Positions 7,348 to 14,580 are shown, numbered from the stretch's first letter. The stretch is 16,975 nucleotides of DNA from Thermohalobaculum sp050043005 (GCA_050043005.1 JBHJIZ010000088.1:1-16975), one strand, 5' to 3'. The notes: a model not told the origin generated them from the letters alone. A program made the numbers and translations.

Positions 7348-8601
7348 GCGCACGCCTGCGCGATGATTGCTTCGCCCTGCCGCCGGGCGTCGACTGGACG
7401 CCCGTGGACGACGCTTTGGCCAGGCTCCGCGAGGGGTTGACCTGTGTCTCTGGCGGCGAGTCTGCGCCGTTGGCCCGGGCATCCGGGCGCGTTCTGGCCG
7501 AGGATGTGCGGGCACTGCGCGATAATCCTCCTGCCGCGAACTCGGCGATCGATGGCTATGCCTTTGCTTGGGAGGCGCTGGGTCAAATTGTTGAAGACGA
7601 AGCCAATTTGCCGCTGCAAACCGGGCGCGCGGCGGCCGGGCATCCGTTCAAGGGCACAGTGCCGCCCGGTCACGCGCTGCGGATTCTCACGGGCGCCGAG
7701 CTCCCGCAAGGGACCGCTACGGTCGTCTTGCAGGAAGCTGCCCGCGTCGGTGCAGGACGCGTTCGCTTCCAGCCACCGCGCAAAAGCGGAGCCAACAGCC
7801 GGGGCCGGGGCGAGGATGCCCGCGCGGGAGAGGTGGTTCTCTCCGCAGGGCGGCGGATCGCACCGGAGGATCTGGCGAGGCTTGCGTCGGTCGGCGTAGG
7901 CGAGGTGCCAGTTCGCAAACCACTTCGGGTCGCGGTTCTCTCGACGGGCGACGAGTTGGTCCAGGCCGGAAAGGCCGACGCCAGGGTCGATCTATGATGC
8001 CAATCGCCCGATGCTGTCCGCATTGATCGCCCAGTTCGGTCACGAAACAGTCGATCTTGGCGCACAGCAAGATCGCGCCGGGACCATTCGCGCCGCTTTA
8101 GACCGGGGTGCCGAAGACGCAGATGCGATCCTGACGACAGGTGGCGCTTCAGCAGGCGACGAAGACCACATCTCGCGCCTGTTGCGCAACGAAGGCACGG
8201 TCACGACATGGCGGATTGCCGTAAAACCTGGGCGGCCATTGGCTCTGGGTCTCTGGAACGGTGTGCCGGTGTTCGGCCTGCCTGGCAATCCCGTCGCGGC
8301 GTTCGTCTGCGCGCTGATGTTCGCGCGTCCAGCCCTGGCTGTGATGGCGGGTCAGGCTTGGCCCGAGCCTCTAGGCGTTACGGTTCCTGCGGCGTTCAGC
8401 AAGGCTAAGAAACCCGGACGCCGCGAGTATCTGCGCGCGCGCCTGACACCGGACGGCAGAGCGGAGGTCTTTCACTCGGAGGGATCTGGCCTGATTGGCG
8501 GGTTATCCTGGTCGGATGGATTGGTCGAGTTGCCGGACGGTGCGCTCGACGTCAAACCTGGAACGCCCGTGCGTTATCTGCCTTATGCCGCCTTGCGGTG
8601 A
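7344..8601 (+). pseudogene. moeA: Molybdopterin molybdenumtransferase MoeA, frameshifted
   Basis: MoeA inserts molybdate into adenylylated molybdopterin. The first part (frame from ATG 7344 to TGA 7995-7997) has the MoeA N-terminal motifs NSAIDGYAF, RILTGAELPQG, VVLQEA and NSRGRGED, then VAVLSTGDELV. The second part, in the next frame (7990-8601), continues exactly where the first stops: IYDANRPMLSALIAQFG, the molybdopterin-binding TTGGASAGDEDH, GLPGNPVAAFV and the C-terminal domain IV. One extra base, best explained by an added G in the GGG at 7984-7986, separates them; removing it would restore about 418 residues. Apart from this the gene is intact and follows mobB by an ATGA overlap, so the break is recent or is a sequencing error. 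Unless it is corrected, the gene cannot make full-length MoeA. Confidence 0.9.
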
Positions 8602-8649
8602 GAGACGCGGCCGCCTTGGGCCAAGGTTCGACCTCTCCCACAGGCAGTA

Positions 8650-9147
8650 TCATCCACCAGCGCGTTCAGCCTGACGTTCGCGCAGTTTCTGCAGGTACAT
8701 CTCCAGATTGTCCGCAAATTCGATGCGTTCAGCATCCGAGAACTCGTTCAAGAGCGTGACAAGGTGACTTTGAACGATAACCTGCCTTGCCTGTGAGCCA
8801 TCGCGACGCGCCTGAAGTGCGGCTTCCAGCGCATCCGTGGTGTAGGGTTGCACCCGGATCGCGTCAATTATAGCCGCCATGTGGTCAACCCGTTTCAGAC
8901 GCGCTGCGCGCACATCATCGCGGATCTTGCGGAAGTGCTCTTTGGTGAAATCGCGCCGGGCTTCCGGCACCAGTTTGATGATCCACCGGATCTGGTTGTC
9001 GGCCCCGCGTTTGGGCTCGTCGCGGTTCATCACATGTCCGGCGTACAGTCCCGCGATCACCAAATTCGCCGCCAGGGACAGGATCAACAAAATCTTCACC
9101 CACGGTGCCCCGCCGCCCCGCTTCGAACCGGTCTCAGTGATGCTCAT
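8650..9147 (-). CDS. Membrane-anchored periplasmic metal-sensor-like protein
   Basis: 165 residues. A short cytoplasmic tail precedes one membrane helix (about residues 17-39, VKILLILSLAANLVIAGLYAG). The rest is a helical, charged periplasmic domain with RRDFTKEHFRKIRDDVRAAR, then a central helix around VDHMAAIIDAIRV and a C-terminal helix MYLQKLRERQAER. This layout fits the periplasmic heavy-metal-sensor/Spy-CnrX-like group (Metal_resist). His residues are few, so metal binding is not assured. ATG 9147 has a ribosome site (AAGGGGG) just upstream; the longer frame to 9204 would add residues before a normal start. It is the last of four minus-strand genes, 25 bases after the putative anti-sigma gene, and in CnrYXH-type systems this protein relays the envelope signal. 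Confidence 0.7.
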   Translation of the reverse strand: MSITETGSKRGGGAPWVKILLILSLAANLVIAGLYAGHVMNRDEPKRGADNQIRWIIKLVPEARRDFTKEHFRKIRDDVRAARLKRVDHMAAIIDAIRVQPYTTDALEAALQARRDGSQARQVIVQSHLVTLLNEFSDAERIEFADNLEMYLQKLRERQAERAGG

Positions 9148-9172
9148 GAGGTGCCCCCTTTCCCCACATTGA

Positions 9173-9553
9173 TCACAGGAAATCCTCGTTGAACAAGCTT
9201 CCATCGGCCAATTCGAACTGCTCTGTCACCGGCTCTTCGGTCATTGGCAGATCACCTGGGTCCAGTTCCATGCCCAGGCCAACTCCCATCGCGAGCGAAA
9301 GTGCCATCGCGGCAACAGCTCCGCTGGTCCATCCAAACAGCGCTTCGAAAACGCTCGGCGCCCGCGCAACCGGTGCCTGATACGTCGTATCAGCAGTCTC
9401 GAGCGGGTGCTGCACCTCGGCGGCTGCACCTGCCAGAACCCGTGCGACCAAGTCCGGTCCCGGGCGCGGAGATCCTGCCTCGGCGTCGCGCGACAGCGCA
9501 TCCAGCGCCTCGTCCAGATCAAACTTCGCGTTGTGTTGCGTTGCGTCAGTCAT
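9173..9553 (-). CDS. Putative membrane anti-sigma factor
   Basis: A 126-residue protein I do not recognise by motif. The N-terminal half is hydrophilic (FDLDEALDALSRDAEAG, then DLVARVLAGAAAEVQ) and should be cytoplasmic. One hydrophobic segment follows (GAVAAMALSLAMGVGLGM, about residues 79-96), then a short acidic tail (EEPVTEQFELADGSLF) that would be periplasmic. ATG 9553 overlaps the sigma-factor stop by eight bases (9546-9553), so the two proteins are translationally coupled. Single membrane span, cytoplasmic N-terminus and position directly after an ECF sigma gene are the usual marks of an anti-sigma factor. No zinc-binding ZAS motif is visible. The role is inferred from context. Confidence 0.6.
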   Translation of the reverse strand: MTDATQHNAKFDLDEALDALSRDAEAGSPRPGPDLVARVLAGAAAEVQHPLETADTTYQAPVARAPSVFEALFGWTSGAVAAMALSLAMGVGLGMELDPGDLPMTEEPVTEQFELADGSLFNEDFL

Positions 9554-10127
9554 AACCCAATGCTTCTCTTTCTTCTGACATGATCGCGGCAAGCTGGCGC
9601 CTGGCGCGTGCCAGGAGGCTTTCCACCGCTTCGACCGAACACCCCAGCTCGGCCCCGATATCCGGGTTGGACCAACCCTCGAAATGGCGCAGCATCAGCG
9701 CCTGTCGCTGACGTTCCGGCAGCGTGCCGATCGCCTTGGCCACCACAGCACTGGTCTGGCTTTGCGCCATCCGCTCCAGCACCGAGGGGTCCGGATCGAC
9801 CGGCTCCGGCGCATCCTCGACCGGAACCTGTGGTCGCCGACGCCGCATCCGGTCGATGCACAGGTTGTGCACCACGCGGTAAAGCCAGGTCGACGCCTTG
9901 GCCTCACCGGCACGCCAGGTCGACGCCTGCTTCCAAAGCTTCAGCATGGCGTCCTGCGCCACGTCTTCGGCCTCGACCTGATCGCCCAGCATGCGCCACG
10001 CCTGGCGCAGCGCGCCCGGCAGAAGACGCTCGGTCAGCTCGCGCGCGGCACTCTGATCGCCCGCTGCAAAGCGGGCGAGCAATTCGGCATCGCGTTCGGC
10101 GCCGTCTCCATCCGGCGTCACCGCCAT
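9546..10127 (-). CDS. ECF-type RNA polymerase sigma factor
   Basis: A 193-residue sigma-70 family protein with only regions 2 and 4, as in extracytoplasmic-function sigma factors. Region 2 is at about residues 19-97: AEDVAQDAMLKLWKQ for core binding and WLYRVVHNLCIDRMRRRR for -10 recognition. A short acidic linker follows. Region 4 is at about 135-182, GTLPERQRQALMLRHFEGWSNPDIGAELG with the recognition helix SVEAVESLLARARRQL. ATG 10127 is preferred because AGGG lies about ten bases ahead; a TTG at 10133 is possible. It sits 33 bases after the EF-hand gene and overlaps the putative anti-sigma gene, so it is probably held inactive by that protein and released on an envelope signal. Confidence 0.93.
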   Translation of the reverse strand: MAVTPDGDGAERDAELLARFAAGDQSAARELTERLLPGALRQAWRMLGDQVEAEDVAQDAMLKLWKQASTWRAGEAKASTWLYRVVHNLCIDRMRRRRPQVPVEDAPEPVDPDPSVLERMAQSQTSAVVAKAIGTLPERQRQALMLRHFEGWSNPDIGAELGCSVEAVESLLARARRQLAAIMSEEREALGYD

Positions 10128-10160
10128 CGGCAAGAAACCCTTCCCCCTGGATCAGACGGC

Positions 10161-10586
10161 TCACCCGTCCGATTTGGTCTTATGGCGTTTCTGCCGATGT
10201 TCTCGGATCTCGTCCAGCGTCAATGCACCGTCGCCATTGGCATCCGCGCGTTCGAACCGGCGCTCTGCCACGTCTTCGAACTCAGTGCGCTCGATCGCGC
10301 CGTTTCCGTTCGTGTCAGCGCGGGCAAATCGCCTGGACATCCGGTCTTCAGAGCCGCGCCGGGGTTTCATCGCCTTCATCTCGTCCAGCGTCACGGCGCC
10401 GTCCTGATCGACATCCAAACGTTGAAAGCGGGCCTCGCGGAATGCCCGCGATTCCTCTGCGGTGATGCGCCCATCCGCGTCGGTGTCGATACGTTCGAAC
10501 ATTCGTTCGGGGCCCTTGCCAGCCTGCGCCAGAGCGATTCCGCATCCGACCAGGACAAGGCCAGTCGAGATAAGCAATTTCCGCAT
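10161..10586 (-). CDS. Exported four-EF-hand protein
   Basis: A 141-residue protein with an N-terminal signal peptide (MRKLLISTGLVLVGCGIALA, cleaved near AQA) and four calcium-binding EF-hand loops: Asp34-Glu45 (DTDADG), Asp58-Glu69 (DVDQDG), Asp91-Glu102 (DTNGNG) and Asp115-Glu126 (DANGDG). All four end in the bidentate Glu at position 12, so each looks able to bind calcium. The basic C-terminus (HRQKRHKTK) may bind a partner or membrane. A strong ribosome site (AAGGAGA) precedes the ATG. It is the first gene of the operon with the ECF sigma factor, putative anti-sigma factor and sensor-like protein. A periplasmic calcium-binding role is inferred from the signal and loops; what it controls is unknown. 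Confidence 0.88.
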   Translation of the reverse strand: MRKLLISTGLVLVGCGIALAQAGKGPERMFERIDTDADGRITAEESRAFREARFQRLDVDQDGAVTLDEMKAMKPRRGSEDRMSRRFARADTNGNGAIERTEFEDVAERRFERADANGDGALTLDEIREHRQKRHKTKSDG

Positions 10587-10765
10587 GTCAGTCTCCTTGC
10601 TTCGCAGCTTGAAAGTACGTTGATTTGTCTGGATGAACGCGCCGCCAAGGGACTTCCGTCGCGCGATTGTCCGACTTGATCCGGAGGACGTGTTTCAAGC
10701 GACATGGTGCCGCAAGTCATCGTGCCTAAGTGCGCTCGATGCCTCCCACCCCATATCATCGACCC
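10587..10765. promoter_or_regulatory. Divergent intergenic region, EF-hand operon / DUF983 gene
   Basis: This 179-base gap separates the divergent EF-hand/sigma operon from the DUF983 gene and must contain both promoters. Apart from the ribosome site of the EF-hand gene and the weak ECF-like pair at 10636-10657, I see no repeat or hairpin in it. Confidence 0.4.
10636..10657 (-). promoter_or_regulatory. Possible ECF-type promoter of the EF-hand/sigma operon
   Basis: On the minus strand GGAAGTC (complement of 10651-10657) is followed, 14 bases after GGAA, by CGTT (complement of 10636-10639). ECF promoters often show a GGAAC-like -35 and a CGTT/GTC-like -10 with about this spacing. It lies about 50 bases before the EF-hand start. 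Matches this short also occur by chance, so this is a guess that would fit autoregulation. Confidence 0.2.
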
Positions 10766-11191
10766 ATGAAACACGAAACCAACATCCATCCGATTGAGGC
10801 GCCAGATGAGCGAAAGCTCGGGCGAGCTCTTGTACGTGGATGGCGGCGAAGATGCCCGAATTGCGGTGGCGGGCCCATGATGGATGGTTACCTGAAAGTC
10901 CGTCGGACCTGCGCTTCGTGCGGCGAAAAACTGCACCATCATCGCGCGGATGATCTGCCAGCCTACGCGACGATCATCGTTGTCGGCAAAGTTGTGATTG
11001 GTGGCATGTACGCGGCCGAAGTGGCGTGGGCGCCGCCAATGTGGGTGCAGATGACGCTTTGGCCGCTCCTGGCACTTGCGATGCCACTGCTGATCCTGCC
11101 GCGGCTCAAGGGCATGGTGGTCGGCATGCAGTGGGCGTGGCGCATGCATGGCTTTGGTGCGGACGACGAACGTCACGGACCTGATCGCTAA
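10766..11191 (+). CDS. DUF983 membrane protein with zinc ribbon
   Basis: 141 residues. The N-terminal cytoplasmic part carries two CxxC pairs, Cys30/Cys33 (CPNC) and Cys49/Cys52 (CASC), with GGPMMDGYLKV between them, the typical DUF983 arrangement that should bind one zinc. A His-rich LHHHRADDLPAYATI follows. Two membrane segments come next (about 66-87 and 92-112), then a short amphipathic tail (MQWAWRMHG). ATG 10766 is chosen because it gives near-normal family length; a GTG at 10730 in frame would add twelve residues. Neither has a clear ribosome site. DUF983 has no defined biochemical role. It is the first of a plus-strand run leading to rpmG. Confidence 0.85.
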   Translation: MKHETNIHPIEAPDERKLGRALVRGWRRRCPNCGGGPMMDGYLKVRRTCASCGEKLHHHRADDLPAYATIIVVGKVVIGGMYAAEVAWAPPMWVQMTLWPLLALAMPLLILPRLKGMVVGMQWAWRMHGFGADDERHGPDR

Positions 11192-11260
11192 CGCCGACGT
11201 CTGGACACGCGTCAACCGCTTCACCATAGTCCGCGCGACTTTCGTGAAGTGGACCGGCTG

Positions 11261-11941
11261 ATGTCTGAAGAACCCCGCAAGGACGCAATTCGCAACGCGG
11301 CGACCATCGTACTGGTACGCCAGGACAGTGGCGCCCCCAGGGTTCTGATGGGCCAACGCGGGAAGTCCGCGGCCTTCATGCCGAACAAATTCGTCTTTCC
11401 GGGCGGTGCGGTCGACGCCCAGGATGCGCTTGTCACAGCGCAGATACCGATGTCTGAGCACGTGCGTGCCAAACTCGAGCAACGGTCCGAACCCAAACTG
11501 GCAGATACATTGCCGATGACCGCGATCCGCGAGCTTTGGGAGGAAACCGGGCAGGCGCTGGCCGTGACCGAGGGCGACGCACCTGCCGCGCCACCCAGCG
11601 AGTGGTCCGGTTTCTACGATGCCGGTCACCGGCCGCACGCCGGCGCACTGGATTTCGTCTTTCGCGCGATCACACCCCCCGGACGGCCGCGCCGCTTCGA
11701 TGCACGGTTCTTTCTGGCCGATGGTGCGGCACTGCACGGCGACCCGGATGACTTTTCCGGGGCCGAGGACGAACTCAGCCATCTGAGTTGGCTGACGCTC
11801 AGCGAAGCGCGCGGGCTCGACCTGCCATTTATCACCGAGGTTGTTCTGGCCGAAGTCGAAGCACGGTTGAATTCCGGCTCACCGCGCCCGATCCCGTTCT
11901 TCTACCACGCCGACGGCAACTCACACATCGACCAGATCTAA
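11261..11941 (+). CDS. Nudix hydrolase (NUDT19-like, long insertion)
   Basis: A 226-residue Nudix-fold protein, which hydrolyses nucleoside diphosphates linked to another moiety. The Nudix motif is split: the glycine part FPGGAVD is at residues 46-52 and the catalytic REL-x-EETG part (AIRELWEETGQ) at 88-98, with a roughly 38-residue insertion between them. The canonical Nudix box has far fewer residues there. A similar split is known in the NUDT19-type coenzyme A diphosphatases, so an acyl-CoA or related substrate is possible but unproven. The catalytic glutamates Glu94 and Glu95 are present. ATG 11261 is used; a GTG at 11249 is the alternative. It lies 69 bases after the DUF983 gene and ten bases before the MFS gene. 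Confidence 0.85.
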   Translation: MSEEPRKDAIRNAATIVLVRQDSGAPRVLMGQRGKSAAFMPNKFVFPGGAVDAQDALVTAQIPMSEHVRAKLEQRSEPKLADTLPMTAIRELWEETGQALAVTEGDAPAAPPSEWSGFYDAGHRPHAGALDFVFRAITPPGRPRRFDARFFLADGAALHGDPDDFSGAEDELSHLSWLTLSEARGLDLPFITEVVLAEVEARLNSGSPRPIPFFYHADGNSHIDQI

Positions 11942-11951
11942 GGCTTCGATC

Positions 11952-13142
11952 ATGCAGGTCACGCGCCGCGACGTTCTGAACTGGTCGGCGCCAATCGCAG
12001 CCATGGCGGTGGTCTCGGTCGGGCTGTCGATGTCGGTGCCTCTGTTCGCGCTCTTGATGGAACGCCAGGGTGCCAGTGGGACCGAGATCGGTCTCAATCA
12101 CACCATGGCGGCAATTGCGATGGTCGCCTGCGCCCCTCTGCTGCCGCGTATCCTCGCCAGGACGGGTCTGGTGCCACTGATGCTGGTCTCGGTCGCGGTC
12201 CTTGCCACGGTGTTTCTTGTGATCCCGCTCTGGACGTCGCAGCTCTGGTGGGGTGCTCTGAGACTGCTGTTCGGCACGGCGGCCACTGCACTCTTCTTTG
12301 CCTCGGAGTTCTGGCTGATGAGCACGGCACCCGATGCGTTGCGCGGGCGCCTGGTCGGCATCTACGCCGTTGTGCTGTCGGCCAGTTACATGATCGGCCC
12401 GCTCATGCTGAATGCGACGGGTGTCGACGGGGCACTCACCTTCATCGCGCCTGCCGCAATTGTCGTCTTTGCAAGCCTGCCGATCTTCTTCGGCCGGCAC
12501 GAAGCGCCACCGTCCAAATCCGAAGAACGGGCACCGGTCATGACAATTCTGCGGTTCTTCCGCACCGACCCGATGGTTTTGTGGGCGGTTGTTCTGTTCG
12601 GTGTGATCGAGTTTGGCGCGATGGGACTGATCAGCGTTTGGGCCATGCGCACAGGGTATGACGAAAGCACAGCGGTCCAGATGGTGTTCTGGCTGGCCTT
12701 CGGATCGCTGGCGTTTCAGTTGCCCATGGGCTGGGCCGCGGACCGGTTCGACCGGCGCAAACTGATGTTGCTGGCAGCGATCGTCTCCGTAGCGATGCCG
12801 CTTGTCGTGGTCCGCTTTGCCCAGGACCCAACGATGACAGCCGCCGCGATCTTTGTCTGGGGCGGGATGGCAGTCGCGTTCTACTCGCTGGGTCTCACCG
12901 AACTGGGTGCGCGTTATCGCGGCGAGATGCTGGCACGGGGAAATGCGGCTCTCGTCATGGCCTATGGTCTGGGTGCGCTGGTCTCTCCCGGAGCGTTCGG
13001 AGCCGCTATGGATGCGATCCCGCCGGATGGCGTTCTCTGGGCCGCCGCGGCCGGGGCGGTCGCTTATCTTGGTCTCGCACTGATCCGGTTGCGCCGTTCG
13101 GCTCGGATCGGGGTTGACTCCGGCAGCGAAATGGGTAGGTAG
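11952..13142 (+). CDS. MFS transporter (YcaD-like)
   Basis: A 396-residue inner-membrane protein with about twelve hydrophobic segments, fitting the major facilitator superfamily. The first half opens with APIAAMAVVSVGLSMSVPLFALLM and contains RLLFGTAATALFFASEFWLMS, similar to the YcaD/UMF-type subfamily. The second half has the signature-like loop MGWAADRFDRRKLML (G-x-x-x-D-R-x-x-R-R) between helices, expected on the cytoplasmic side. The C-terminal tail is short and basic. The start lies ten bases after the Nudix stop, with AAGG just upstream, so the genes are probably cotranscribed. Direction and substrate (uptake, efflux, sugar or drug) cannot be told from the sequence. Confidence 0.88.
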   Translation: MQVTRRDVLNWSAPIAAMAVVSVGLSMSVPLFALLMERQGASGTEIGLNHTMAAIAMVACAPLLPRILARTGLVPLMLVSVAVLATVFLVIPLWTSQLWWGALRLLFGTAATALFFASEFWLMSTAPDALRGRLVGIYAVVLSASYMIGPLMLNATGVDGALTFIAPAAIVVFASLPIFFGRHEAPPSKSEERAPVMTILRFFRTDPMVLWAVVLFGVIEFGAMGLISVWAMRTGYDESTAVQMVFWLAFGSLAFQLPMGWAADRFDRRKLMLLAAIVSVAMPLVVVRFAQDPTMTAAAIFVWGGMAVAFYSLGLTELGARYRGEMLARGNAALVMAYGLGALVSPGAFGAAMDAIPPDGVLWAAAAGAVAYLGLALIRLRRSARIGVDSGSEMGR

Positions 13143-13209
13143 CGGGTCTCGTTTTTCTGCGCAGCCTGTTTGGCGCGCCGGGCGTGTGCTCGAAGTATGG
13201 AGACCTTGT

Positions 13210-13377
13210 ATGGCCAAGCCAACCACCGTTAAATTTCGCCTGAACTCGACCGCTTGCACGGGGCACTTCTATGTGACCAAGAAGAACTCGCGGACGATGA
13301 CCGACAAGATGGTTGTGCGCAAATACGATCCGGTCGCGCGCAAGCACGTCGAGTACAAGGAAGGCAAAATCAAATAA
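13210..13377 (+). CDS. rpmG: Large ribosomal subunit protein bL33 (zinc-free form)
   Basis: A 55-residue basic protein starting MAKPTTVKFRLNSTACTGHFYV and ending HVEYKEGKIK, clearly L33 of the 50S subunit. It lacks the two CxxC pairs of the zinc-binding form, so it is the C-minus type that does not need zinc; the single cysteine is Cys17. The ATG at 13210 is preceded by GGAG at 13199-13202. A longer frame from 13114 would add a non-homologous extension and is rejected. A strong terminator follows 25 bases after the stop. Confidence 0.97.
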   Translation: MAKPTTVKFRLNSTACTGHFYVTKKNSRTMTDKMVVRKYDPVARKHVEYKEGKIK

Positions 13378-13402
13378 CCCGCAAAAAGAACGGGGACAGG
13401 CT

Positions 13403-13430
13403 GGCGGTCTTCGGGCCGCCTTTTTTTTTT
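13403..13430 (+). terminator. Strong intrinsic terminator after rpmG
   Basis: A seven-pair stem (GGCGGTC with GGCCGCC, one G-T pair) closes a TTCG tetraloop with a C-G closing pair. It is followed directly by ten T residues (13421-13430). It is placed just after rpmG and separates it from the convergent GGDEF gene. Confidence 0.95.
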
Positions 13431-13461
13431 GCGCAAAGCCTAGCGCCGAGCACTGTTCGGA

Positions 13462-14043
13462 TCAGTGGATGCTTGCATTGCGCGCCACACTGACCCGAAC
13501 GAGATCCGGTGGAGCGCTTCGGATGGCCCCGGCCCCCTCCATGCGTGCACGGCGTAGTTCGGCACATGCGAGCAACAGGAAGGTACGGGCATTTCGCATC
13601 CGCGGATTTATCGTGCTGATCCCGACGTTGAGCGAGACGCTCTGCGGGCCTGATCGCGTTTGCAGCGGCACTTCAGCGAAGTGGTCGCGCATCCGAACGG
13701 CCACGATTTCAGCGTTTCCCAGACGCGTTTCGGGCAGCAGAACGCCGAACTCGGCCGGACCAAGGCGCGCCAGACGATCGATCCGTCGCAGCGAATGACC
13801 AATCATTTCGGCTGCCCCAGCAACGAGTTCCTCGGCTGCGTTCACGCCATTGGCTTTTCGAATACGCAAGGCGCCACCAACCTGAATCATCAGGATCGAA
13901 AGCGGCCGATCGTACCTGAGCGCACGATCCACCTCATCCGCGGCGATCTCCATAAAACCCTTCGGAGACAACGCCCGCACAACACGTGGCCGTCGGCGCC
14001 CCTGCACCGCGTTCTCTGCGGTCTCTGCACCGTCCGACGCCAT
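13462..14043 (-). CDS. Degenerate GGDEF-domain protein
   Basis: 193 residues that fold by pattern like a diguanylate cyclase domain: FMEIAADEVDRALRYDRPLSILMIQV, a helix EELVAGAAEMIGHSLRRIDRLARL, then FGVLLPET, VSLNVGIST and the final AELRRARMEGAGAI. The position of the GG[D/E]EF motif reads GPAEF (95-99), and the first metal-binding Asp in the ILMIQV strand is missing, so c-di-GMP synthesis is unlikely. It has no membrane segment and no partner domain beyond a short N-terminal tail. ATG 14043 is preferred because GGGAGG lies six bases ahead; the frame extends to 14061. It might bind nucleotide or act as a regulator, but that is a guess. It faces the rpmG terminator. Confidence 0.75.
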   Translation of the reverse strand: MASDGAETAENAVQGRRRPRVVRALSPKGFMEIAADEVDRALRYDRPLSILMIQVGGALRIRKANGVNAAEELVAGAAEMIGHSLRRIDRLARLGPAEFGVLLPETRLGNAEIVAVRMRDHFAEVPLQTRSGPQSVSLNVGISTINPRMRNARTFLLLACAELRRARMEGAGAIRSAPPDLVRVSVARNASIH

Positions 14044-14115
14044 GAATTGCCTCCCGCACACGAAAAGGATGACAAACGATAGACAGTCGAGATTTACAGG
14101 ACCCTAAAATGAAAC

Positions 14116-14138
14116 GGCTCGCTGGATACCAGCGAGCC
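14116..14138 (-). terminator. Terminator of the downstream lipoprotein gene
   Basis: Perfect ten-base arms GGCTCGCTGG (14116-14125) and CCAGCGAGCC (14129-14138) flank a three-base loop. On the minus strand the hairpin is followed by a T-rich GTTTCATTTT. It lies about 30 bases after the lipoprotein stop (14167) and before the GGDEF gene, so the two genes are probably separate transcription units. Confidence 0.8.
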
Positions 14139-14166
14139 GATCCTGACAGGCTTTGGAGTCAGGGAC

Positions 14167-14571
14167 TTAGCTTCCCGACGCAGATTTGGTCAGGTAGATA
14201 TAGGCCTCGTTCTGATACTCGTCCCAACCGCCCAATGCGACGTCTGTACCGGTGTTGATCAGCACACCCGTCAGCAGAACGCCGACAACGGTCCGAGGAT
14301 GCTTGCCGGCCACAAGCGCGACGGTTTCGGAATTGTACCCCGGCGCCGCGCAGGTCACGAACAGATTGCCCGACGTTCGCGGGATCGTATGCGTTACAGC
14401 ACGGCCTTCGCCGAGCGGTGCCGCCGGTATGATTTCAACGCCATTCTGCGCGATCGAGCAACTCGCATTGTCAGCATTGCTGCGCAGCGTGATGCCCTGG
14501 CTCGTTCCACCTTCGAGTGTCCCGCACGCGGATAAAAGTGCGGCTACAGCGAAAAGTCCAACATATTTCAT
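14167..14571 (-). CDS. Hypothetical lipoprotein (PEGA-like)
   Basis: A 134-residue protein with a lipoprotein signal MKYVGLFAVAALLSAC; the lipobox LSAC predicts a lipidated Cys16, so it should be anchored in the envelope. The middle (ITLRSNADNASCSIAQNG, then HTIPRTSGNLFVTCAAPGY) resembles the beta-strand pattern of PEGA-type domains, with two Cys that could pair. The C-terminal part has a hydrophobic VVGVLLTGVLINTG, then WDEYQNEAYIYL. Function unknown. The start is backed by GGAG about eight bases ahead. It has its own terminator and lies downstream of purB in the same direction, but a 66-base gap with palindromes separates them. Confidence 0.7.
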   Translation of the reverse strand: MKYVGLFAVAALLSACGTLEGGTSQGITLRSNADNASCSIAQNGVEIIPAAPLGEGRAVTHTIPRTSGNLFVTCAAPGYNSETVALVAGKHPRTVVGVLLTGVLINTGTDVALGGWDEYQNEAYIYLTKSASGS

Positions 14572-14580
14572 GGCTTACTC

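Noticed and set aside
7986..7999. Programmed +1 frameshift at CTA TGA in moeA
   Set aside because: The site looks a little like the prfB CTT TGA site, but the P-site tRNA would re-pair poorly on TAT and no upstream Shine-Dalgarno-like stimulator was seen. A simple indel explains the data better.
10391..11782. A 463-codon open frame on the minus strand
   Set aside because: It runs antisense across the EF-hand upstream region, the DUF983 gene and most of the Nudix gene, shows no recognisable domain, and is a typical high-GC shadow frame.
11832..13259. A 475-codon open frame on the minus strand
   Set aside because: It is antisense to the MFS transporter and rich in His, Gln, Arg and Pro, as expected from reading membrane codons backwards. 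The plus-strand protein has clear membrane helices.
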